A stretch of DNA of 64,000 nucleotides. Origin: Icerya purchasi. Lineage: Eukaryota; Arthropoda; Insecta; Hemiptera; Monophlebidae. Of this stretch, positions 43,550 to 54,059 are shown in pieces; position 1 is the stretch's first letter, and every line of letters starts with the position of its first letter. The notes beneath the pieces were generated by a model. It was not told the DNA's origin. It saw only the letters and a program-made list of their open reading frames with translations, and searched no databases. The translations under genes and the position numbers were made by a program. The DNA lies in assembly GCA_039619475.1 (NCBI GenBank), contig CM077115.1:63432864-63496863 (forward strand), in the 5' to 3' direction.

Positions 43550-44570
43550 AAAATTTAAGGAAAATGTATTAAAAAGTAAAAAATAATTATTCAACAAAAT
43601 ATGACATATTTTAGAGCAATTTACAAAAGGAAATCATGATTATTCTTAAACAACATTAACTTTTTGGAATTGGTACTGAATCGAAATTGCAGCGATAATT
43701 AAAAACCACACTAAATGTTTCATTGTTCTCGTGGGTCGTTACCGTTTCCGCCTCGTAACTTTTGGTTTCGTTCTATTTGCAAGTGGATTTAATTTAGTGT
43801 TAGATAATACTTTTAGCGATATATAAACAAGAAAAATTATTAAAAACCGCTGATTTATTTTGTAAGAAAATTAATTATTGATTTCGCGGGTGTTTTTTGT
43901 TTTTGATTCATTGATTACATTACGGCTTAAATATAACATTAATTAAAGAAACAAAAATATTGAAAAATTGCTAACACTAAACTAAATCTACTTTAGAGTT
44001 GAGGCTGACACGTTACGAGGCTAAATCGAGATCGAAACGATACGGCCTCGTTTTCGATACTTGGCTTGCAGAAAACAACTGCATTCATTGTTGAAATTTG
44101 AATTCGGCGCTGACTCCAATAAATATTAATGTTCATGAATAATAATAGTGTCCTTATGTAAATTACTCTGAAATATATTATACTTAGTTAAATAATTATT
44201 TTTCACCTTTTAGTGCATTTTTATTATATTCTTAGAGTAAATCTTTTTTTTTTTTTTTATTATTATTTCTTTTCTTGCTATTTTACATCTAGTTTTATCA
44301 ACTATTTGATTATTTCTGGAATCCAAGTTAAAATGACACGAATAAGAAGCCGATGCAGTGAAGGGTGCTAAAATTAACTTATACATGTATACACAAAATG
44401 CATACACACATACTATTATATTCTCACGTATGCATACATACTATACATACACGCACCCGCATCTGCGCTCGCACACACACCCCCACACATCACGCACACA
44501 CAAACGTATATTTATAACTTATATGAAGTCTTAGGAAAGACCCGAACAAGGGGAAAAAATAAATAAATAA
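43550..44570. other. Unassigned AT-rich DNA with CA-rich stretch
   Basis: Imperfect (CA)n from about 44400 to 44512. Otherwise nothing recognised. Confidence 0.45.
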
Positions 44571-44574
44571 ATAA

Positions 44575-44845
44575 AACCGGTCCGGCAATACGGCTGTCAA
44601 TTATGGGGTTGTGCCAAAAACAGTAAATTTCAATTATGCAAAGAATTGAGAACAAGTTACTGCGCATGATCATCGCTGCTTCTTAGAACATAACCAACAT
44701 CACAATCCATGAACATCTTGGAGTTAAATTTGTGAAGAATGGAATAGCAACTGCTGCTCGACGATATGCTGCCAGATTGATTGTCTGTAAAGTAGCAACT
44801 TGTTTTCAAGAGATACTATTGATATCTTACCTAACGGGCAATACA
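44575..44845 (+). mobile_element. Jockey-like LINE C-terminal fragment (inverted half)
   Basis: With frameshifts the plus strand gives YGCQLWGCAKNSK, an LLRMII-like stretch, TITIHEHLGVKFVKNGIATA and ARRYAARLIVCKVATCFQEI. This matches the end of Jockey polyproteins after the P.W.YG..LWG block (compare IWTYGVQIWGCTK at 9.07 kb). The protein segment just before it is found on the opposite strand immediately to the right. Confidence 0.7.
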
Positions 44846-44847
44846 GT

Positions 44848-45290
44848 TGCCGCAGTTTGATGTTCAACTCATTTCGCTTTTTGTTATAATGTGCTTCCTT
44901 CAAGTCAAGCGTTTGTCAAGATGTATACCAAGATACTTTACATCTTCTTTCCGAGGAATCTTCACACCATTCATAATTACCTTTCCGGATGAATCGATTC
45001 TTCGGTTAGTGAAAACTACTCGAGATGATTTACCCTCATTGATCTTTATTTTACAATAATTTACAACATGATGTTACTATATTAATCGTTGTCTGCAGGT
45101 TTTTGCGCGCAACTTTCGGACATTTATTTGAACACAAGACCGCTGTGTCATCAACAATAGTCGCCATATCAACGTGCGATGAAATAGGAATATCCGCTGT
45201 GTAGATAAGGTAGAGAAGCGGTCCATGTGCACTCTCCTGATAAACGGCCGTACCAGATATTTACTTGATTCGTCATCTCCATATTTAACA
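44848..45290 (-). mobile_element. Jockey-like LINE reverse transcriptase fragment
   Basis: Downwards from 45240 the minus strand reads SAHGPLLYLIYTADIPISSH (GPLLY..YTADIP), MATIVDDTAVLCSNK (catalytic block as VDD), then CKIKINEGKSSRVVFTNRRI and VKYLGIHLDKRLT. These match GPLLYSIYTADIPIS and RYLGMYLDRRLTW in the intact element at 58.8-61.5 kb. It is in opposite orientation to the C-terminal piece on its left. Confidence 0.75.
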
Positions 45291-45980
45291 TCTTGAAGGC
45301 AGTATTCTTCTTTTTGTAATTCCCTTTTATTACAACACTTTCTGAGTTATTTATTTTTTTTATTTTTATTTTTTGGCTAATAACTTTTAGAGATTTATTG
45401 TTATTTTTTTATAAGTGCAAAATAACGCTTATGGGGGGTCTCCATTTTTCGTATTTCTGTCTAATACCTGAAGATTAATTTTGGGTCATTTAATTCGCTT
45501 GTACTTTTTTGGCCCTGCGGGGTACAGGTTGTTGTAACTAGAGCTACCTTCTCTAGTAAGTAGTCACTCGATCGCCAAATAGTGCTAGTCCCACTGGCGG
45601 AGAAACGAAACAATAACCCGGGGAGTTCTGTACGTCCGCGTCGTGCAAAGTGGTAATTTTCTACTCGGCGAGCTTAGCGCTGATTAGAAAAGCTAAATCA
45701 GAACTCACTCGATGATAGGCAAACGGAGGAGGGTGCACTTGCCGAAGGTGTTCCTTTTAATAAATGCCGTTCAGCTTTTCATACTGCACGACCAATAGCA
45801 GACTATCATCAACTCGTTCGTGACAAATGTGCGTTAGTCGGATTGGTGAATGCCAATCTAGAGCGAGTAGATGAGTATCTGGCGCTTTAAAACCGGGTCC
45901 TTTCGGCTACGAGAGAAAACCCGGACAGAAAATCCTCCATAAGACAACGGGAAACCACCAGAGTCACTTCCCACTCATCA

Positions 45981-47380
45981 TTATGGCTAGAAATTCTGAA
46001 CAAAGGGCCATTAGTCCGAAGCAGCCCTTAAGTGGGACGACGGTGCGAAGAATACCCCCGCCGGCCAATGATGAAACAACACGCAACAAGTTCGAAATTA
46101 TAAACAAGAAGACACGTATTGCAACATGAACATCCGCAGCCTCTTCCAAGCTGGCAAAATACGCAGTGTGAATGCAGAGAGGAAAAGGCATTGCAATCCT
46201 TAAGCTCAGCGAAGTACGTTGGCCAGATTGCGGATGCACAAAGTTAGAAGAAACTGACTTTTATTACTCTGGTGCAGACAGCGGAAACCACGATGGAGAA
46301 GTTGGGGTACTAGTTGATAAGAGCATTAGAAACTCCGTGCTGGAATTTGTACCAATTTCTAAGAGAGTACTACTGATCAGATTTAAAACAAACTTCCGTC
46401 CATTGAACTTCATTCAAGTATATGCCCCTACAGCCGATAGAGATGACAGCATAATTTAAGAATTCTACGATCAGATTTTAACAGCGATGAAATTAACTAA
46501 AAGCAGTGAGATTACCATAACATCTTGTGACTGGAATGCCAAGGTCGGACAAACAGTCCAAAACAACATGGTTGGCCGTTTTGGTTTAAGGGAAAGGAAC
46601 AGCCGTGGAGACAGACTTGTTCAATTCTGCAGCGAGAACAATATGATGATACCGAACACCTTTTTCCAATTACATCCCCGACGCCTATACACATGGACAT
46701 CACCTTCGGGCGAATTTCGAAACCAGATTGATTTTATACTTCTGAGTCAAAGCTTCAAAAGAGATCTCATATCAGCACGTACATATCCCGGCGCAGATGC
46801 CAACTCAGATCATAATCCAGTTGCCATTACCCTCAGAATTGGGTTCCGCAAATCCTACAAGCCCCTTATGTTTCAAAGTACTGATATCCGGAAGCTTAAA
46901 GATCGCACCATAAGGGTAACAACCAGAAATGAATTGGCCAACATTTTTACCAACGAAATCAATGTACACAGTATTGAAGAAATATGGGCAGTTTGGAAGA
47001 CAGCACAGTGCAACATACAGAACAAGATAATTGCCATTGTAAAAAGGAAGAGAAACAAGGCATGGATGAACGAAGATATACTGGCCCTAATGGAAGAAAG
47101 AAGACTGCTTAAATGTGATGAATCGAAATATAAGGAAATTAATAGATTAATCCGAAGAAAGGTACGGGAAGCAAAGGATGCTTGGTTAACCGAAAAGTGC
47201 AAAGAAATCGAGCTCTTACAGTCCAAACATAATACCTTCAATGTACATAAGAATGACAAAATCATACTAGAGAAGAACATGAGGAAGAAACGATGGAAAG
47301 AATACATAGAAGAATTATTCAATGATGATCATCAGGGATTAATTTCATACTCGATGATTCTAGTCCTACAAATACACTAG
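45981..47380 (+). pseudogene. RTE-like endonuclease and linker
   Basis: From an ATG at 45981 the leader peptide reads MARNSEQRAISPKQPL to TRNKFEIINKKTRIAT. A one-base shift leads into MNIRSLFQAGKIRSVNAER (first endonuclease strand). Then follow GIAILKLSEVRWPDCGC (catalytic Glu), EVGVLVDKSI, FIQVYAPTADRDDSII, a TAA (46457-46459), SCDWNAKVGQTVQNNMVGRF (DWN motif), LYTWTSPSGEFRNQIDFILL and GADANSDHNPVAI (SDH motif). The linker is highly basic (KRKRNKAWM, RRKVREAKDAW). The catalytic set is intact apart from the breaks. It would nick DNA to prime reverse transcription. Confidence 0.85.
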
Positions 47381-47399
47381 TCAAGCGAACACTAATCAC

Positions 47400-48918
47400 A
47401 TTACGTTGGGCGAAATCTTACGTGCAATGAAGAACTTGAAGGACGGAAAAGCAGTGGATCCAGATAATATGCAAGGTGAACTTCTCAAAGTATTCCACAG
47501 CGGTCCGTCAAGTCTTCCAATTCTGGTCAAATTCTTCAATTCAATTTTGATCTCAGATCATATAACACAAGACTGGTTGAAATCGGTATTCATTACATTA
47601 CCGAAGAAAGGTAGCGCAACAGACTGCAACGACTACCGTGTACAATAAGGCTCATGTGACAAATTTAAGAAATGTTTCTGAAACTAATTAATTTCCGTGT
47701 ATATATACGATGAATGTGAAAATAATTCTGGTACTAAGCAGTCTGGTTTTAGAAACGGATAAAGCGAGCCAATATGCTCTCTTAACATAGTGGCTCAAAG
47801 ATGCCGAAATTTAAACCATAAATTATATTGCCGCTTTATTGACTACTGCAAAGCGTTTGATTGTGTAAAACATGAAAAACTGATGGAAATCTTAGAAAAG
47901 ATAGGAATCGACTGCAAAATAAAGCGTATTATGGGATCACTTTACTGGGGCCAATCAGCAGTCATTCGCATTGAAGGGGAAACATCTGATGAAATTCCCA
48001 TCAAAAAGGGATATGTTTTATCTCCAACGCTGTTTAATATTTACTCAGAAACAATTTTCCAAGATGCTTTAAATGAAGAGGATGGCATAAAAATAATCAA
48101 CGAATGCATCTCAAATATAAGGTATGCGCAGACGACACAGTGTTAATTGCAGACAGTATACCGAAGTTACAAAATATGCTGAACAGAGCAGCGACAAGCA
48201 GCAGTTCCTACGGTCTCGAAATTAATGTAGATAAGACAAAATGGGTTGCTGTTCACAGAAGCTCAGAAGAAAATAACGTCACAAAGCTAAAACTGCGAGT
48301 AAAGGATCAAATTATTCAACGCGTCTACAAATTCAAGTACCTGGGGGCTTGGTTTTATAAAAGCACGGATCAGCCTGTTGAAATACGCTTCAGAATCGAA
48401 CAAGCAAGACAAGCGCATTCCTAAATATAAAGAATTTGATGGTCAGAAAAGAGTTAAACCTTCAATTACGTGTAAGACTAATAATATGCTATATCTGGCC
48501 AGTACTGCTTTATGGTATGGAAAGTTGGTTCCTCACTGAAGTCCTAGAGAAGAAATTAACCGCCTTTGAAATGCACGTATACCGACGGATGCTCAAAATC
48601 TCATACAGAGACCATGTCACGAACTCGGAAGTTCTCAATCGAATGGCCAAGGAAACCGAACTGCTAAAAATTATACAAGCCCGAAAACTCGAATATTTTG
48701 GCCATATCTCTAATCATCCGGAAAAATACCATCTTCTGCAGTTAGTACGAGAGGATGAAATTGAAGGAAAGAGAAGACCAGGTAGAAGAAACATATCCTG
48801 GCTAGAAGATATGAGGGGGTGGTATGGACGTACCACAGGCGAACTAAAAGAGGCCGTACAATCAAAATCAACAATAGCCATGATGATCGCCCAACTTCGG
48901 ACGGAGACGGCGGAATGA
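47400..48918 (+). pseudogene. RTE-like reverse transcriptase and C-terminus
   Basis: ILRAMKNLKDGKAVDPDNMQ and FITLPKKGSATDCNDYR open the domain. After a break come SGFRN, LYCRFIDYCKAFDCVKHEKL (first Asp), SLYWGQSAVIRIEGETSDEI, PIKKGYVLSPTLFNIYSETI (usually R.GC.LSP), and VCADDTVLIADSIPKLQNML in another frame (catalytic CADD). Further on are FKYLGAWFYKSTDQPVEIRF, LLYGMESWFLTEVLEKKLTA and RKLEYFGHISNHPEKYHLLQ, ending with GKRRPGRRNISWLEDMRGWY. This is the complete block order of the RTE branch. Frameshifts near 47646, 48145 and 48422. Confidence 0.88.
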
Positions 48919-49156
48919 AGAAGGACTTTTTTGCGTAATAAATAAAAAATATTACCACAGAAATTTAAAGACTAGTATGTCAAATTCGTCAATTCTTCGC
49001 GGTAAATTTAGAGTTCTACACTCATCGAATAATTGGATAAAATCTGTTTAAATGACATTGCTGTTATTTTCCGTAATAATTTAAATACCAGTTTGACGGA
49101 CACAAACAGACAAGAGTTTTACGCGCAACTGAAAATTGCATATCGTACTTTTCATA

Positions 49157-49540
49157 AGTCGTCGCGATAGCCTAGTTGCTAGAGCGCTTGACTTCCGATA
49201 TGGCGGTCACGGGTTCGATCCCGAGCGACGACGAACTTATTACAAGAATTAAATAAATAAATAAATAATCGCTAGTAATCACGTGGAAGGCAATAGCAAA
49301 CCACCACGTTCAACATCATATGCGCGCTAGGTCAGTACATAAAAGACATAAATAGGATTGCACTTGTACATCGATAGAAATCAAGTGATTACTAATCAGT
49401 TCCGAATGTAGTCTTGCGTGTGTACACCTGCGTTGCATATATAATAACTGCTTAGTATACAACCTATATCTGTACATCTAAAAAAAAAAATGTGCGAATA
49501 GGTTGTCCACCAACCGAATGTTGAGGATATAATGATGATA
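49157..49540 (+). mobile_element. tRNA-derived SINE, copy 2, with 10-bp target duplication
   Basis: ACTTTTCATA at 49147-49156 and again at 49541-49550 brackets the element. The tRNA-like head is 49158-49232, with the A box at 49168-49178, the B box at 49212-49222 and a perfect 7-bp acceptor pairing. The body shares the AAATAAATAAATAAATAATC, GGCAATAGCAAACCACCACG and GTAGTCTTGCGTGTGTACAC blocks with copy 1. A middle segment (about 49340-49400 against 40875-40930) is quite different. The tail is (ATGATGATA). Confidence 0.92.
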
Positions 49541-49754
49541 ACTTTTCATAGTATAAAACTTTCTTTACCCGTAATAAGACTCGTAATTTGTCTGTAATGA
49601 AAACATTTTATATTCCAAGTTGGCCATTATTTTGAACACCAATAAAATTTACTGAGGCAACTACGGCCTTTAACTAAAATATTGTAATCATGACGTGTCT
49701 CGACCGTTTTAAAACCAGGTTCGAGAACGCAGAGAATGAGACGTGTGCATAATA

Positions 49755-51054
49755 CGAAAGTGGTTCAAATATAAACCGGAATTTCGTCATAAAAATTTTC
49801 ATTTTATACTTACAGTGCTCATATTTTTTACAATTTTTCGAGATAACTCCCCTCGCACGCTACGCACTTTTTCCACCTCTCCGGCAATTTTTTTATTCCT
49901 TTTTCGTAAAAATCTCGCGGCTTGTCACATAGCCATTTGCGCACGAACGATTCCACCTCATCGTAGCTGTCGAAACGTTGTCCACCAAGTGCTTCTTTCA
50001 ACGGGCCAAACAAATAATAATCACAAGGTGACAAATCTGGACTGTAAGGAGGATGTTCAAGTGTTTCCCAGCCCAATTCGGCCAATGTCTCCATCGTGAG
50101 CCGAGCGGTATGTGGCCTGGCGTTGTCTTGAAGCAGTATCGCACTACGCATCGGAATTTCGCGCCTTTTTGTTCGATAGGCCGGTTTGACTGTGTTTTTT
50201 TAGGAGGTTACTGTAATACTGCGCCGTCACAGTACGTTGTTCAGTTAGGAAATCGACTGCGATCACTCCCTTCATGTCCCAAAACACGGTACACAACACC
50301 TTCCCTGCTGACTGTGTAACCTTCGCTTTGACTGGCGCTCCCTCTTTTTTCTTCCGCCACTCCATAGACGAGCGTTTACTCTCCGGCGTATAGTAGTGTA
50401 CCCAAGTTTCGTCCGTGGTGAATATTCGCCGCAATAAATTCTCTCCTTCCTCTTCATACCGCTGCAGGAGACGCGTACAAACTTCCCAACGAGTGGATTT
50501 CTGTTCAAAATTCAGAAGTCTTGGCACCCATCTGGCTGCAATTTTGCGATAACCTAGCCGATCATGAATTATTGTCTCAATACTACCTATGCTGATGCCC
50601 AATTCGTCGGTCATATCGCGTACACGGACGCGTCGGTCAGCCAAAATGAGTTGTTCGATGGCTTTGACGTGTTCATCTGTAATGCTGGTTTTTGGGCGCC
50701 GCGCATGTGGTATGTTTGACACCACTTCACGTCCTTTTCGAAACGCGGAACACCACTCGTACACTTGAGTTTTGGAGAGACACTCATCCCCGAACTGTTC
50801 GCGTAATTTTCGGTAAATTTCCACGGATTTTACGTCGTCTTTGACTAAAAAACGAATAATGTTGCGTTGCGCAACAGACACTGGGGTACTTATTTTTCAC
50901 TCATGGCTCTAACTACACTAAAAAGTGAGCTTACGACGCGGTTCTAATTGCTCTACATAACAAACCGGTCTAACTGCCAGTGCAACCACTTTTTCCACAA
51001 TAAATTTTTCGCGCGTTTATTTAAAAATTCCGGTTTATCTTTGAACCGCCCTCG
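49755..51054 (-). mobile_element. Mariner transposon, copy 2 (minus strand)
   Basis: Terminal repeats CGAAAGTGGTTCAAATATAA at 49755 and its mate ending GAACCGCCCTCG at 51054 are flanked by TA (49753-49754 and 51055-51056). Length is 1300 bp. It is the same family as 17008-18315. The left repeat carries two differences (CGAAAG for CGAGGG) and the right has two (GGGCGG and AAAGATA), so the ends are less perfect than in copy 1. Confidence 0.95.
49836..50910 (-). pseudogene. Mariner transposase, copy 2, broken start and frameshift
   Basis: The protein matches the 17.2 kb copy almost residue for residue: TTDETW, QDNARPHTARL and SPDLSPCDYYLF are all present. The breaks differ. The start reads MSEK then TAA, plus an extra base before PVSVAQR. 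A short A-run near 50200 (7 against 9) shifts the frame, so the second half lies in the frame 50151-49828. At the position of the first copy's stop this copy has CAA (Gln). It is probably inactive but could be bound by a related transposase. Confidence 0.92.
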
Positions 51055-51059
51055 TACAT

Positions 51060-53200
51060 AATCTTTAGCTTAAAAATCAGCCGTAAATTCCTTAGTAGTG
51101 TTCTTTTTTTTTTTTACATCATTGTGAAATCACCGTCATGCAATTTAACGCAGTCTCTCTGCAGCGCATGGATTGAAAATATCGCCAGCGGAAATTTAAA
51201 AAATATACTATGAAAAAACTGTCTGACCACCACACTGCTTTACTTTACATACGAAGTTTTCGACGGGGAAGATGTTAAATTTCTTCGATTAATATTGGTA
51301 AACTTCGAAATTATAGAAAATTATTGCCGAATCTAATTTGGTATTCAGGTATATTCTTGTTTTTTCCCATTTAATTTTCTTCTTTTTCTTCTTTTAAAAT
51401 AATATATCGAATTTTTTAGAGAACGCGTTTAAAAGAAACTACCGGATTCCTGTAGTGTCAATGGAGAATGTAGGAAAACAAGTAATTTTAAAGTTCGTGC
51501 TAATATCTAAGCCGAATTATTACATGCGGTGTTCCTAAGCAACCTATTTGTTAATTACGTCATAAAATAAAGAATAATTAAAACGGAAAATAATAAGCGC
51601 TAAATCAATGAGAAATTGAAAAGCTCTAGAATAGTCTTCAGAAGTATTCCTCCTTCAGCTGGAAAGGTGTGTGTCGAACTCAGATCACGTGTATTCTGTT
51701 CCTTTGTATTTATGATTCTTTTCAATTTTAGATAAGGTATATCACCAGAAATATTTCCAGCATTTTTTTTAAAAATTAATTTAGTTTCGCTGCTTGCCTC
51801 TCAAATACTTCATTACTTTATTTGACCAAGAATGATATTGTTTAAATTATAAATGCGGGGGCAGTTTGTATGTTAGCGATCAGCTTATGGTTACACTATT
51901 AACGCTGAGAAAGAATAAAAGAAGCAATAATTTTTTAGTCAGCCGTTCAGCGCACCATTATAAATTGCGGAATATGTGTAATGACAGTGAAGATTCGCAA
52001 GAAAACCTAACCGCAAATCTAGCTGACAGATAATTAGAATTTAGTATTCAACGGGACGCATGTGGGCTTTCAGCGGCAAAATGATAAAATATAGACTAGG
52101 CCTATATTGACACGAGTAGAGGAATTCGTATCGCTCGTTCCGCAAATGTAACTCGTGAGAGCCGGCTACATCGATTAATCAAAATGTTTAACACGCTGAA
52201 AATCGTTTATGGAATGAACTGCACATTATTGTAACAGCATAGAAATATTCACATACTCGCACACACATAAGTCATCGGTTTCAAGTTAAAACTTTAAAGT
52301 ATACTCCCAACTAAGATTACATACCGTCCATTAAACTCGTACTGCATTCATACAGCATGGTGCAATATTACTTAACAAAGAAGCACCATGTTCTCCGTTT
52401 GTTTTCTTTCGTTTTTAACAACTCGCTGTAACAATAATAAGTTCTACTAAAAAACCTTACGAAACTCGATTTCATTATTATTTGCCCAGTAACGACTTTG
52501 CAACGATTATACAGCACCATACTATACTACTAATCCTCTGTTTCCGTGTAGTAGGGTGTGTCAGTTTGTTTTTCCCGTCAGAGATGTTCAGTAGTGTACG
52601 TGGTGAAGGGGATAATGTTTCATTTCCTTTTTACACACGGCGGTCAAGGTAATTCTAGTTACTTCCTCTCGTTACATGGACATCATTCCGCTAATACGGA
52701 AATATTTAACATTATGTATAACTCTATTAGTGTAAATATTTGTGTTTACTTTTGTATTAATCCTCGACTTATATTTTTTTTTTTTATTCTATAATGTAAA
52801 TGTTTATTTTTTTTTCTTCCCTCGTTTCATAAACACTTCTGTAAGAATTATTATGCATACTGCTGTATGTAGAATTCACTTGGTTAAATCAGAAATCCTA
52901 TATTAATAAAATTGAAACCATTGAAGCAGGACGTATTCTAATTTTTTTTAGCACAATTTCATTTCGTTAGAATTGTATATAATATATTCGAGTTATCAGA
53001 CAGGAACATTATGGATGTAAGCTTTCTAAACTAGTGTCTATTACCATGAAATGAGCACTTCTGGGTTATTCATTTAAAATATACGTATTTTATCATGAAA
53101 TCAAGGATAAATCCAGTGGTGGTTTTGGGCCCCCCTCCAGAATTAAATACAAACTGTTTAAGAATGCAAAAATTTAACAGGAAATAAAATTCTTTTTATT
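51060..53200. other. Unassigned AT-rich DNA
   Basis: 2.1 kb with no supported gene or element. A 78-residue ORF at 52558-52794 has no motif and is rich in Phe/Ser. Confidence 0.45.
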
Positions 53201-53204
53201 CGCT

Positions 53205-54058
53205 TTTTTTTTTTAAATATTTTTATTTAACGTCACGCAACCAATATGGTTATTTGCGACACGAGTATAGATTACAACAATTTAAATATAATATACGGAG
53301 TTTATATCGAGTATTGAGAACATTAATAATCGCTATACTAGATTAATCATACTACAGTCTTGCAAGTAGTTGAAGACAGAGTTAGCATTTTCTCCAAGTA
53401 TCTCTGTAACCTTTGGTTCCGAGCCAAAATGTCGGTAACTTTGATTTGTGTAAATTCTGTATTCCAGTAGAATGTGCTGAATTGTGATTTGAACTCCACA
53501 TTGATCGCAATATGGGGCTGGTGTCCGACTTAGTAAGTTGGAGTGCGTGAGGAGGCAATGTCCAATTCGTAGTCTGGCTAGAATAATTTCCTCTTTTCTT
53601 GACATTCTATACGAGGACTTCCACATTCCGATATTTGGTTTTATTTCGTAAAGTTTATTATTGTTTGTTGCGTCCCATTCTGCCTGCCATCGATTTTCCA
53701 CCAAGGTTGTAACATTTTTGGATTCAGACTTTAATAGTCTTTTTTGGGTTTCCAAAGGTAGGTTTGTTAGGTGGTTTAGTCTGGTTCGAGGATTGTAGTT
53801 TAATTCTTCAAAGTATAATCTGCATCTGATGCCAACTGGTTTCGGTTTTTTAGTTTTGGTTGCGTATAGTCCGACGTACTTTGGATTATAGGTATTTTTG
53901 TAGGTAGGCACTAGTTTACGATAGGAGAGGTTTATGAATTTATTCGCTTTGTTTACGGTTAGATCAAAAGTTGCTGCCAAAACATTTTGAAATGATTCAA
54001 GTATATTTTTAATTTTCAAAATTTTATGACGGAAAAATTTAAACTTCATAAAAGGCAA
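53205..54058 (-). mobile_element. I-like LINE 3' end with open C-terminal frame
   Basis: The minus-strand frame is open for 241 residues to a stop at 53333. It has no clear ATG start: the first codon is TTG, and a T-run lies upstream. KARLRIGHCLLTH-type blocks are present: IILARLRIGHCLLTHSNLLS, then TPAPYCDQCGVQITIQHILL, a CxxC...H zinc-like motif that closes I-like polyproteins. The amino end (SYRKLVPTYKNTYNPKYVGL, KPKPVGIRC) has no catalytic motif. The 3' end is the T-run at 53205-53214 on the plus strand. The open frame suggests a young or slowly decaying truncated insertion. Confidence 0.75.
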
Positions 54059-54059
54059 T

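Larger units (their letters stand above)
45470..48957 (+). mobile_element. Nearly complete RTE-like LINE, several breaks
   Basis: A GC-richer leader (about 45510-45980) precedes an endonuclease (46100-46860), linker (46880-47340), reverse transcriptase (47400-48350) and C-terminal region (48430-48915). The element ends near 48957 at AATAAATAAAAAATA. Domain order and length (about 3.4 kb) fit RTE elements, which have short 3' ends. The breaks are few: a shift after the first endonuclease strand, a stop at 46457, breaks near 47380, 47646 and 48145, and one at 48422. Loss was therefore fairly recent. Confidence 0.85.
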
